A DNA stretch of 64,000 bases from Nemophila menziesii (lineage: Eukaryota > Streptophyta > Magnoliopsida > Boraginales > Hydrophyllaceae). Made by a program: the position numbers and the translations under genes. The stretch is from NCBI GenBank assembly GCA_029959085.1, contig JARWIR010000043.1:3968001-4032000 (forward strand), read 5' to 3'. Positions 10,640 to 21,340 of the stretch are shown piece after piece (position 1 is the first letter of the stretch; the number at the start of each line of letters is the position of its first letter). Under the pieces are notes generated by a model. That model was not told the origin of the DNA, made no database searches, and worked only from the letters and a program-made list of their open reading frames with translations.

Positions 10640-11790
10640 AAGCACTTTTAAGTGAACGGAAAACTATAACCGAAATCCTTATTATTTGGCATTAACTTGG
10701 AACCGCATGCATCTAAAGCGCCTTTTACTAAGATCAAGGTAGTCATGTGTAAATCCAGAGCAATAACATGATGAACCAACAAGTGTCCAGGACCTATTGT
10801 TAAGAATAATGAATTACCATTTTCATTAACAACATCAAACCAACCGGGCAAACAAATGCTTCGACCCGCATTGAATGCTTCCAGGTATCCTCCTTCATGG
10901 AATTCAGGTATCTTACTCGTTGGTTGCTAACATCGAAAGGTCTGGTGTTAGGCGCAGCCGCACGGATGCTTCCCTTGTTTGCTTCTAAGCACCCGGTCTG
11001 GGTGGGGTTTTATAAAAAAAATATCCTTGCATCGAGGATTTACTTTGCCGCCCACTGCTACTAAATCAACACCCCTCAAGTTAAACGGGTGCTTGTTGTT
11101 GCACCAGGAGTCGTTGCACCAGGTGTTAAAGCATGGGTGTTTTGTATCCATTGAGCAAAAATGGGTTGTAATTGAATAGCGGTATCTGAAAACATATCTT
11201 GAGGTCGGTCTTTTGTCAAAATCAAATGGCTTTTTCTTTTGATTTTTTATTTCTCGTGAATGATGGAATCATTACACATAGTATGTCGGGGTCCCATCAG
11301 CCTATTTTTTTGTTTTACACCCCGTAACTCTTCCTCGGCCAGGCTTGGGCGGTATCGTCACCGCTGTAGAGTTTAACCACCAAGCCCGTGATGGATTAGT
11401 AAGGATCAAGTTGGCCCTTGCGAACAGCTTAATGCACTATCTCCCTTCAACCTTTGAGATGAATGCGGCAAAGGAAGGAAAATTGATGGACCGACCCCAT
11501 CATCTCCACCCCGTAGGAACTACGAGATCACCCCAAGGACGACTTCGACATCCAGGGATCACAGACCGACCATGGAACCCTATTAAATAAGTGGAACGCA
11601 TTAACTGTCTGCTTGCATGTTGGGCATTAAGGGTTCGAGAAGGGCAATCACTCATTCTTAAAACCAACCTTCTTAAGACCGCAGAGTCGGGCGGAAAAGG
11701 GGAGAAAGCTCTCTGTTCACGGTTCTCCTGGATCATCTATATAGTTAAGGACCACTTATTGTTGTATACTGAATCCCTAAATTGAATTAT
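10640..11790. other. Organelle-derived nuclear insert
   Basis: Base composition changes sharply from the hexamer array to ordinary, GC-richer sequence. The left part is a clear psaB fragment (separate entry). The right part, including the stretch around 11490-11600 (CCACCCCGTAGGAACTACGA), reads like plant mitochondrial intergenic DNA that I recognise only from memory. A mitochondrial segment already carrying plastid DNA would explain both. Right edge is approximate. Confidence 0.6.
10648..10851 (-). pseudogene. psaB: psaB fragment (photosystem I P700 apoprotein A2)
   Basis: Read on -, 67 codons encode a segment near the middle of PsaB, with [30 protein letters not shown] and [14 protein letters not shown]. 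PsaB is a plastid-encoded thylakoid reaction-centre protein of about 734 residues, so under a tenth is present. Substitutions at normally fixed sites (for example Cys in the GALDACGSK segment where Arg is usual) fit loss of constraint. It is a transferred fragment, not a working gene. Confidence 0.9.
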
Positions 11791-12640
11791 ACAATGATTA
11801 GGTAGGTAAATAATATTTTTCTTTTCTTACAACAAAAAAATACATCCCCTTCTTACCGAGCATTTCCGATAAAACTCAGCTCTTTTTTTTTTCAAAAATA
11901 AATTAAAGATTATTCTTACTTTTAGACAATTCTCATGTATGTCAATACGAATCCATTTTCATCTTTCTCCGCAAGCAATCTTTTCATTTACGACCAACAT
12001 CTTTTGGAGTCCTTCTTGAACAGATATTTTTCCATAAACACTTCCAAACCGTCCCTAAGTGTTTTTTTCTCTAAGAAGCACAAATTTGGTAAGTGTTTCA
12101 AGGTTTAAACATTTTCAAAGAGGCACTTAGATCGTCTTTTTGAAGAAGAAAAAGGTTATTAAATTTAAATTGATCAAAATAAATCAAATTAAGATTTCAT
12201 TAAATATGAACAAATGTAGCTTAAACAAAATAATTTATATTTAATTATTTTTTAATAATCAACTCTTATCCCTCTAAAATATATGGGCTTTATATCTGGA
12301 TTTCAACCCATCATATATTGATACAAAAAAATTTACTTTGGGAACAAGTTATTTTTTCTTTATGAATAATTTTTTTTATAGTATTATAATAAAATTATTC
12401 TTTCTACCTCATTTTATATTTCTTATTTTATTTTTAATTCCGCAACATTATTAACCTTGTGTTAAAAAATAAATAAATTCCTTAATCAATTTGCAAGTAT
12501 CTTTTTTCTTTTTGTCAACATATATAAAGTATATCGTTCCTTTCCTTTTTATTTTTGACAAAACGTATATCGTTCCTTTCTTCTTCTCTTCGTCTCCTTT
12601 ACTTGCACAAAACACTTGAGTATCCCATTCCAACACAAAC
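11791..12640. other. AT-rich upstream region of the NPL4-like gene
   Basis: No gene, tRNA or clear mobile-element terminus is seen. The stretch is AT-rich with many T and A runs and should hold the distal promoter of the NPL4-like gene. Confidence 0.5.
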
Positions 12641-12644
12641 ACGT

Positions 12645-12700
12645 ACACCTATATATATACACACATACATAACCAAGTATTGAAACACAAACCCTAGACA
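12645..12700 (+). promoter_or_regulatory. Core promoter/leader of NPL4-like gene
   Basis: A TATATATA stretch lies about 12650-12659. A telo-box, AAACCCTA at 12689-12696, stands 15 bases before the ATG at 12711. Telo-boxes are common in leaders and promoters of plant housekeeping genes. With so short a distance from TATA to ATG, either the leader is very short or a more distal start site is used. Confidence 0.45.
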
Positions 12701-12710
12701 GACAGCAAAG

Positions 12711-14639
12711 ATGATGTTGAGAATCCGAAGCAGAGATGGTTTAGAGCGGGTCAAAATCGACAACCCAAACGCCACAGTCGCTGAACTCAAATCCCAAATC
12801 GATGCTCAATTACGTGTCCCAATCCAATCCCAAACCCTTTCAATCAATCAAAACCTTTTGCTATCCAAAACCCTAGCCGATTCGGCCCGATTCACCGATA
12901 TGTCCGACCCAAATACCAAACTCACATCTCTCAACCTCGCCCATGGGTCCATCGTATACCTCGCGTATGAAGGCGAACGAACAGTTGCTGGTCCAGCTGT
13001 TACTCCGGCCGGTTCGTTTGGAAAGAAGATGACCATGGATGACCTTATCGCCAAACAAATGCGCGTCACTATACAGGAAAACCCTCACTGTGAGCTCGTG
13101 TCATTCGATCGTGACGCTGCTAATGCTTTCCAGCATTATGTCAACGAGACGTTAGCTTTTGCGGTGAAACGAGGTGGGTTTATGTACGGGACAGTGTCAC
13201 CGGAGGGGAAAGTGGAGGTTGATTTTATCTACGAGCCGCCACAGCAAGGGACAGAAGAGAACTTGATCCTTCTCCGCAATACTGAGGAGGAGAAGATTGT
13301 TGATGCGATCGCATCAGGGTTGGGGATGAGAAAAGTTGGGTTTATATTCACACAAACGATTAGTCAAGATAAGAAGGAGTACACGATGTCTAATGTGGAG
13401 GTTCTACAAGCTGCAGAGTTGCAAGCTGAGAGTGATTTGAAGGAATGGGTGACCGCAGTGGTGAAGTTAGAGGTGAATGAAGAAGGGAGTGCCGATGTAC
13501 ACTTTGAGGCGTTCCAGATGAGTGATATGTGTATTAGGTTGTTCAAGGAAGGGTGGTTTGTTACAGAGATTGCTCAAGGGGATGATCCTAAGTTGTCAAA
13601 GATGAAGAAAGAAGTCGTGGTTGGTGGGAAGGATCTTAAGGAGGTTGATAATGATTTCTTTTTGGTTGTTGTCAAGATTTTTGATCACCAGGTACGTTTA
13701 AGTCAATTCCTTTTTTGGATTTTTAATATTTTTGCAAGTAAATCTTTTCACTTAAATTAGTTGCTTATAATCGACCCAAACAAAAACAAAAATTGTTGTG
13801 CAATTGGTGAACTACTACTTGTAATCCTTACTCTTTAAATCCAATTTAGGTATAAATTGAGTAAAGTATTAAAAGGAGGGAACTCAGGGGTGTTGTGAGC
13901 CAAAAACGAAATATAGTGCCAATTGGAAACAAATTAAATTAATAAAGGAGGAAACTTTGGGGGTGTTGTGAGCAAAAACACGACTTTAAAGGTGAATGTG
14001 TAGCAATATAAGTAGTAAAGGACAGAGTTAGTCTGAATATGTTAATGAGGATTAATTGACAAAAAATTACACTGTTTAACAAACAGGGATCTAGAGTCTA
14101 GACTAGGCAAGAGAGAATAAACATGTGTTTGAACATGATCTTATGCAGTTTATTTAACCATTGCAATTCTCTTTGTACTGGTTTACGCTTTCTATTTCTG
14201 TTGCCAATTGCTCATGTGTTATGTGTCTTTACTAATAAGGGTGTTGAAGCAGTATAATAGTAATAGATCATTTAAGATTATTTTGATGCTTTGAACCTTT
14301 AGGAAGTAGTCCATATATCTTATGCTAGGCCCCTTTTCTTTCACCTATGTTTGCATTTACTGATAAATACTTTTGTTAATTCAGGGACCTTTATCATCAA
14401 CATTTCCTATAGAGAATAGGATAACTTCAGTATCAATGAATGCATTGAGAAGTCACTTGGATCGATCAAAGCATCTCCCTTTTGTGAAGCGTATATCTGA
14501 TTTTCACCTTTTGCTTGTGGTGGGTAGATTTTTAGATGTAAATGCTGATGTACCTGCATTGATGGAGTGTATCAATTCACAATCTTCTGTTCCAGAAGGT
14601 TATCAGCTCTTAATAGAGTCTATGGCCAGCTCAGGGTAA
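12711..14639 (+). CDS. NPL4: NPL4-like protein, Cdc48/p97 ubiquitin cofactor
   Basis: Two exons, 12711-13691 and 14385-14639, join in phase (GTACGT...TTCAG intron) to give 411 aa, close to the usual size of plant NPL4-like proteins. The first ATG after the leader is used. Residues 1-80 form a ubiquitin-like domain (MMLRIRSRDGLERVKI...), and the rest is the NPL4 MPN-like domain (GGFMYGTVSPEGKVEVDFIY, VGFIFTQT). No zinc-finger cysteines of the animal or yeast protein are visible, as is typical in plants. Known role of the family: with UFD1 it brings ubiquitinated substrates to CDC48 for extraction from ER membrane, chromatin and complexes. The intron holds a diverged direct repeat (AGGAGG...GTGTTGTGAGC at about 13875 and 13946). 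The next gene on the same strand is SCC3. Confidence 0.95.
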
Positions 14640-15069
14640 TATGATTAACATATTTTGAGAGGGTCTCCAGTTCAAAGAAGTTGAGTGGAAATTTATATAT
14701 GTACACCGCTAAATCACGCACCTCGTGTTTGATCTCTGCTGCTCTGTATTTATTACGATTTAATTTAATCTCATGTTTTGGTAACATTTGCAGTAAAGAT
14801 TCAGGCTCTGGTATTTTTATGATTATTGTTTAAGTATGTTTCAACTTCCTCATAATGCAAATCCTATTCACACAAGCTTTACTGCCCTTTCACACCATTA
14901 TGCATCTACAGGACAGGTTCACATAATCTAATTGTGGTGTCTGGAAGTTGTACTAATTCTTGTGCAATTTCAGAAACATAAAAATCCCTTATTTTGCCTT
15001 GTTGTAAGTCAAATGGGATATGTTATAGGATATCTTAGGTATCTCTGCAAGGAAATATATATCTCTAGA
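14640..15069. other. 3' region of NPL4-like gene
   Basis: Probable 3' UTR and flank. No further coding exon is seen. A hAT-like MITE starts immediately after. Confidence 0.5.
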
Positions 15070-15988
15070 TAGGGGTTAGCAAGGTTCGGTTCAGTTCAAT
15101 TTGTGGTCAAAGTTGGAACCGAACAGAATGTTTTGGTTTTTTATAATTTAAAAACCAAATCGGATGGTTCACATTTGGTTCCATATTTGGTTTTTGGTTC
15201 CGGGTTTGTCAATTTCATGAAATACATTGTCTAATAGCGATTATATTCAAATACAACTGTACTAATATACTTGCTCACAGTGAGCTATTAACCTATCAAT
15301 TAAATAAAGAACTAATGCCCAAGAAACATCTCAAGTTAGAATTAATTCTCTCTTACCCTAACCATTATTTTTTGTCCATAAAAGGCCGCATACATTTTGC
15401 CTTTTCTATTTCTTTCCCAAAAAATGAGTCGTTTGAGTTATGTGTAACTTTCAATAATTCAAAATTTGAGTTATGGTAAGCTTTTCAAAACTCAGATTTT
15501 GATTTTTGAGAAACTTCCCATAACTCACTATTTTTTTAAAAAGACAGTATCTTTTATGGGTTAGGGTGTAAGGTGATAGTTGCCTATTGCATAACATCTA
15601 TAATCGGATAACAATTGATTTAATTTACAATACTAAATAAATTTATAAACAATTGATTTAATTTACAATACTAAATAAATTTATAAAAATATAACTATCA
15701 TTTCAAAATTCATACAATCATATGATTAATATAATCAGTCAAATAATGGATACTTACGTGCTAATAGTAATTGACGTTAAAAATAGTAAAACAAAAATTT
15801 CACGTAAAAATCTCACATTACCTATTTTGTTCTTTCTTCAGATCGGTATTTGTTCGTTTTTTGTTTAGTTTTTGCATAGTGAACCTAACTGAACAAAAAA
15901 ACTAATTTTGAAAATTAAAAAGGAAACTATTTGGGTTTTTCAATTTTTGGTTCGGTTTGCTTTTTCGGTTCTCATTTGCTCAGCCCTA
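15070..15988. mobile_element. hAT-like MITE
   Basis: The left end TAGGGGTTAGCAAGGTTCGG and the right end, on the other strand, AGTAGGGCTGAGCAAATGAG followed by AACCGAA share the TAGGG.T.AGCAA plus CCGAAC/TTCGGTT pattern common in plant hAT-type MITEs. The interior is AT-rich and non-coding, with GGTTCGGTT-like subterminal repeats. No convincing 8-bp target duplication was found, so the ends may be off by a few bases. Confidence 0.65.
15606..15690. repeat. Tandem duplication, about 44 bp
   Basis: ACAATTGATTTAATTTACAA...ATTTATAAA occurs twice in direct succession, inside the hAT-like MITE. The two copies are practically identical, so the duplication is recent. Confidence 0.85.
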
Positions 15989-16915
15989 CTTGAAAAAACT
16001 GTAGTCTCTTTTTGCCCGAAAAAAAATATACCTCCAGAAAATGGTTGTCTTTTATGTCTGTTAGCTTCTTCTAAAAGAGACTAGTAGACTATGGATTCTT
16101 GTGAGAGGTCTCTTGCCTTTGCTTGTAAAAATCTATGCCATCGAGCCCTCGATACCGAAAGATATCCTCAAATATTTTAATAAATAGAAAAATTGCTCGA
16201 TACCTCAAATATTTGAATAACTAAAAAAATTATAATAAAGACAGGATACTATTCAAAATACAAAATTTAAATCCGCAAACAAGGTACATTGTCCATGATC
16301 GGAGTTCAGTCTTGACACTGAGTTCAACCAAGTATCGTCGGTAATGATACTAAGTAACTTTTCGGTAATGAATATGAATTCGACATTGAGCACGCTATCG
16401 AAAAAAAAAATTATTTGAATGAGTATTACTCAATTTAATTTTGGAGACTAAGGGTGGTTTTGTGACAAATACGTTGTGGAAAAGAATACTTATCTAAAAT
16501 TTAATTTAGTTTTAAACATTAACATATTTTATATAAATAGTCTTTTTAATAATTAGCATGTCTTTTTTAACATTGATAATTAACAATAACAATACACTGA
16601 ACACAATCAGTTAGGTTAACTTAATTAGGCAAAACTTTACTATTTATTCAACTCAACCTAGTTTTTATTTACTTAGGATATGCATGGGAGGCGGATTGAT
16701 TTAAAAAAATTAATCACTTAAAATAATTTTAGACGTCTAAAAATACTTTAAACCCTTAAGTCACTAGATACGCGATTCTTAAAAGAAATTACTTAAAGTG
16801 ATTTTAAATGTCACAATTTTTATTCTTTTCCAACATTTTTTACAATTTTTAAATTTTGATTGAAAGACGCTTTTAACTTTAAACTAGTCAATATCAAACG
16901 ATCAACACTTTACAT
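15989..16915. other. Intergenic AT-rich DNA, no gene seen
   Basis: No protein or RNA gene is recognisable. The stretch ends at the left target duplication (16916-16924) of a MULE. Confidence 0.5.
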
Positions 16916-16924
16916 TTAAAATTT

Positions 16925-18522
16925 GAGAAAATGCTCCATAGGGTCTTAAAGACACACCCCCTTTTCCAATCCAAACCCCTCTTTCCTTCTCTTCTTACTA
17001 AAGACCTCAAAAAGAATTTAACACATGAGACCTAATATCCCAATTACCTTACTACCCTTTTTTCCCCTATATATACTAAATATAGCATTTCTGAAATAGA
17101 AAACAAAATCCTAGAAACCTCACCGATTCTCTCTCCTCTCAACAACCACCGACACCACCACCAAGCTTTCTCTCTCCTCTCAACAACCACCACCTGCATC
17201 CTCCATGGCCACCCCACCAACACCACACCAGAATCTAAACAACCACACGAACACCACCACCATAACACCACAACCACCACGGCTTCACTGCAAATCCGGC
17301 GAAGCACCACCACCTGCCATGGACGAGCAGATCTGCTCGAGCAACACTGCAGCATCTTAAAATCGGAAGAAGACAGCCATGGCAACTCTGACGAAGAAGA
17401 CACCACCTTCTTCTCGATCTGCTCCTCCTTCGCCGAGCTCCTTCCTGCAGTGCTAGATCGAGAACGCTGCAGTGGAGCACCACCACCTGCCATGGACGAG
17501 TAGAGGTGGTGCTCGCCGCTGTATCTCGGTGTCGAAAGCTCAAAAGCGCTGCAACACAGAACAGATTAGATTGAGAACGTTGCTGAGATGCAGTGGTGGT
17601 TGTTCTCATGCTGGTGGTGGCTGACGGCGGTGGTGGCTTGTTCGTGGCCATTGCAGCAGGTCCTCGCAGCACCGTCGAGGAGAAGAACCTCCTGATTCGC
17701 CGGCGAAGATAGGTTGGTGATGGTGGCGTACATAGTACGCATGAGGTTCCAGATCTAGATCTAGTTTGACCAGATCTGGTCAAACAAAATAGTAGCTAGG
17801 TTAATTTATTATTTTTAATTGTATATTGTTTTGTAATTTATTTAAAAATGTGTACTACAAATGAATAAAGAAATTTTTGACTATTTATGTTGTGTTTCTT
17901 AATAATACTCATTAATTTGGCTGAGTACTCCTCAAATTTACAGAGTACTCGTCACATTTATCAGAGTACTCCTCAAAATTATCCGGAGTACTCATCAAAA
18001 TTATCCGGAGTACTCATCAAAATATATAGAGTACTCATCACATTTATCAGAGTACTCATCAAATTGACTGAGTACTCCTCAAATTTACAGAGTACTCATC
18101 ACATTTATCAGAGTACTCCTCAAAATTATCCGGAGTACTCATCAAAATATATAAAGTACTCATTAAATTATATAGAGTACTCATTAAGATATATAGAGTA
18201 CTCAGCAAATTTATAGAGTACTCTATGTTTTTCCGATACTCATCAAATTTCTCCGATAGTCTATGTTTTTTCCGGTGACCGGTGACTGGTGGTCGGAGGT
18301 CGGTGGTCGGTGGTAGGTGGTCGGAGGTCGAAGGTCAGAGGTAGGTGGGTAGTGGTAGGTAGTGGAGAGAGAAACAGTGACATCACACTTTTTTTGTCTT
18401 TTAGTGTTAGTAAGGGTAGGAAAGACAATTGTCAAAACAGAGGTCTCTAATAAGAAGAAAATCCTGGACCATACTCTATAGAGAAGAAAGATGGTCTCTA
18501 AGACCCTATCTCTCATTCACCC
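16925..18522 (-). mobile_element. Non-autonomous MULE, copy 2 (inverted)
   Basis: The terminal repeats GAGAAAATGCTCCATAGGGT(CTT) and, on the other strand, GGGTGAATGAGAGATAGGGT(CTT) bound 1598 bp. The flanking 9-mers TTAAAATTT (16916-16924) and TTAAAATAT (18523-18531) match at 8 of 9 positions, the target-duplication length of Mutator-type elements. The interior is in opposite orientation to copies 1 and 3: a GC-richer block with ACCACCACC runs (17100-17700), an AGATCTGGTCAAAC motif, a GAGTACTC palindrome array, and a GGTCGG-rich block. No transposase is visible. Reading frames inside are low-complexity and are not called. Confidence 0.9.
17905..18235. repeat. GAGTACTC palindrome array in MULE copy 2
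   Basis: More than a dozen copies of the palindrome GAGTACTC (or AAGTACTC) are spaced about 20-25 bp apart. Spacers are of a few kinds: CACATTTATCA, CAAAATTATCCG, CAAATTTACA. Longer blocks of several units are themselves repeated (about 17920-17990 versus 18060-18140). It is a satellite-like interior of the MULE. Confidence 0.9.
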
Positions 18523-18672
18523 TTAAAATATCTCCTTAAATAGAAATTCATTACAACTTGATTACATGGGAAAAAACTTAGAATGACTAACGAATTAAAT
18601 CTCACCAATGGATAAAAAAAGACATAGGAAAAAAACTAACCAAAAGGTGTTAAGAAAGAAAAAATGAAAAAA

Positions 18673-18800
18673 GATCGTCAGGTGGTCTAGTGGTTAGACT
18701 AATTCGCAAAGACCAAGAGGTTCTGTGGTCGAATCTTATTAAATCAAAAGAATTTCGAGTCCAAAGTGGCTCTTATATGTATTAAAAAAAATCTATGTGG
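18673..18800 (+). mobile_element. tRNA-derived SINE, family 1
   Basis: A-box-like TGGTCTAGTGGTTAGA and B-box-like GGTCGAATC are followed by a body with TTCGAGTCCAAAGTGGCTCT and a short A-run. Flanks GAAAAAATGAAAAAA and GAAAAAAATGAAAAAA look like an A-rich target duplication. A second copy is at 57290-57398. It is non-coding and would be transcribed by RNA polymerase III from its internal boxes. Confidence 0.8.
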
Positions 18801-19520
18801 AAAAAAATGAAAAAAAAATTAAAACCAAATTAATTTCAATAGATGAAAAGTTATTTTTTATAAAAATAAGAATTTATGGGTAACGTCATGATAATCTCAC
18901 CAGTCTTCCTCCTCAACATGTTCAAACGACAATAGCAACTCTGATGAACAACAACATTGACTCAGTTTTCAATCGGTCAAGCTCAGATTTCCAATGCAGA
19001 CCTTTATCTCCACCACCATAGAGAAATAATACAGTTTTGAGTTTCTCCACCACAACGAGCTCCCACCATCCATAGCTAAACCACCACCAAAACTCCATAA
19101 AACTTCATTCCATTGATACTTAACAAAGTTAGTTATCATATTGGATTGTGGTGGAGCTTTAATCAATTGGCCGACTAGACAATTTTCCCAAATCTTAGCC
19201 CCCCCTCATCCATACCTTGTGTTGGCATATAGCTCCCTTCATAGGTTATTTTAATGTGACAAATCCTCTTGTGTTTAGTGTGCTAATTACTCTTGATATA
19301 TAAATATTCCATCTTGCACGATTTTTCATCAAAAACACTTTATATTTCATTCTTATTCTGCTTCAATGTCATATCTTAAGAAACTAATTCTCATACATAT
19401 ACTCTTATTCATATCTTTGTGTACATTGATAAATAGTCTTCATGATCAACTACAAAGTTTCTTAGAATGTTGTTTCCAACAATTCTCGTGAATAAGGTTT
19501 TCTGATCCGAGCATCGTAGT
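18801..19520. other. Intergenic; no gene recognised
   Basis: AT-rich sequence with a few short spurious frames. The right portion (from about 19215) may belong to the LTR-like repeat that follows. Confidence 0.4.
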
Positions 19521-20560
19521 AAAAGTTGTACTCATTAAAAGGTGTTTTAGACTTTTGGTGCGGTACACCGGATCCTCAGTGCGGTACACCGCAGTGGCAC
19601 GGTCTATACCACGGATCATTGATAGCCCGCAACAAGGGAACAAAGCAAGTTAGCGAGAGTTTATGTGGTACACAGGACCAACCCCGCGGTGCACCGCAGG
19701 TTAGGTTTTCTGCAGCAAAATGAAGACAAAAGGCATATATCCGTTGGGAATATTAATATATCCGTTGGACACAAGCCTTATGACCGTTGGGAGCATTTTG
19801 AAGGTATAAAATGAAGGTTCTTCAAGGCTACAATTACACCTTCCATCTACCAATCTTAAGAGCTATTATTGTTATCATTCAAGAAGGTTTTCAAAGAGCA
19901 TTCAAGTCATATTTACACATTTGAGCTACATAGTTAATATCTACTCAATCAAGGAGTTAATCAAAGAAGCTTCATAGTTCCAATCAACTCAAGAGAAGTT
20001 TTAAGCTTAGAGTTATATCCTCTCTTTAGGAGTTCTTGGGAAAATTATAACAACCAACCAAACACTTGTTTTTATCCTCTTAGATCTAGTTCTTGTAATA
20101 GATAGGTTAAGAGAGAGTGTGAGTATGGGGAGTATACTCGGTTTCCCTGTGTTGCGATAGCACAAGAGTTTGCTTCGTGGTATCGAAGTGGTTGTAAGGG
20201 TTATTGTGTTCTCGACCCGGTTAAGAGAGACACGGGAGCTTAGTGAAAGAAGCTTGAAATCCCAAGGAGGCTTCCTTTAGGTAGTGGATGTAGGGATAAC
20301 CGAACCACTATACATCGTTGTGTACTTTCTATCCCTACTCTATTTATTTTCCGCACTCTATATGTTTGATTATATGCTAGTATGAATATCGTAATTATTA
20401 TTATCTAGTTAATCTAACTTATGGTCATCTAGTGTAGTAAGAGAATAGAATTTAGATTTACCTGTATCACTTATATATCGAACCTCTAGATTATCCATTG
20501 CATGATCCCGTAAGAGTTTGATATATTGGTTAATTTAGAAGTTTCTCTTTAATACTTATA
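19521..20560 (+). mobile_element. LTR-like retrotransposon fragment
   Basis: The stretch has features seen in plant LTRs: short imperfect palindromes built on GTGCGGTACACCG and GCGGTGCACCGCAG (19557-19700), CCGTTGG repeats, a TATAAAATGAAGG box near 19806, and a U5-like segment (GGTAGTGGATGTAGGGATAA, TTTATTTTCCGCACTC). No gag-pol, primer site or matching second LTR is found, so it may be a solo or truncated LTR. Ends are not resolved. Confidence 0.45.
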
Positions 20561-20579
20561 ATTGTCCAAAAGATTTTAA

Positions 20580-21047
20580 TTAGGCATTAATCTTATTAGT
20601 AATCCCATTCCCCCAACCTCTAGGACTTTCACCTTGTTTAGGCGGTTTAATTATGGTTTTGCCATCGTGAATAATAGGTTCATGAAAATCAAGCTTTAAA
20701 TCGGTTTTAACATTGCCTTCAAACAGAGTATACCACTGAGAAGCTTTCTTATCAACATTTATCTTCCCACTCTGAATCTTTTTGGTTTGAACCTCTTTAT
20801 TAGTTGTTGCAGAGCCACTAGGTTTGCTTTCAATCACCGTATTATTATGTGTTGCAACATCTCCCTGTTTCTCACCTAATTTAGTTGATGTAGTTGGGGT
20901 TTGAGCAACAACTTTTGTCTTCGTTTGTACGACTCTACCATTTGAATTGTTAGAATTCGAGTTGTTGTTACTATTTCTAGTATATTTATTGCTATCCTCG
21001 AAAATTATTTGAGTTATATCTCTTTGAGTCGATTTTTTTGGTGCCAT
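20580..21047 (-). pseudogene. LINE ORF1 (gag-like) N-terminal remnant
   Basis: A 155-codon frame on - starts at ATG 21047. It begins MAPKKSTQRD, has an Asn/Ser-rich stretch (NNNSNSNNSN), then Thr/Lys-rich linker, and ends with QWYTLFEGNVK...LKLDFHEPIIHDGKTI. That last block resembles the start of the plant LINE ORF1 nucleic-acid-binding domain. The usual remainder of ORF1 and all of ORF2 are absent downstream. It lies next to the LTR-like fragment and could instead be an unrelated hypothetical gene. Confidence 0.5.
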
Positions 21048-21340
21048 TTGAGCAGTGAAGAAATTGTTTAAGCGAAAAAGAATAAGCGAAGGATTAATAA
21101 TATGGTTTTTGGTTTTAGAGCAATGAATCTGAAAATGTCTATTAGCTGGAAAAATGTGAAGATTCTATTCTAAAAAATATGGGATTAATAAAGAAACAGA
21201 GAACAAAAGAAACAATAAAGTATTTATGTTATGTTGTTTTATGGTATGATTTAGTAGAAAAATAAAAGAAAGAGAAAAATATGTCGGGAGTGACAAAAGT
21301 AAACTGAAACGCGTGAACTAAGTGCGTACCATTTTTCTAT

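Noticed and set aside
10135..10645. Open frames on - encoding Thr-Leu and Asn-Leu repeats
   Set aside because: They are translations of the hexamer array, with no start context or conserved sequence.
17044..17783. Overlapping 149- and 182-codon frames in MULE copy 2
   Set aside because: Both are biased (Ser, Arg, Val, Trp) and contradict each other on the same strand; no domain recognised.
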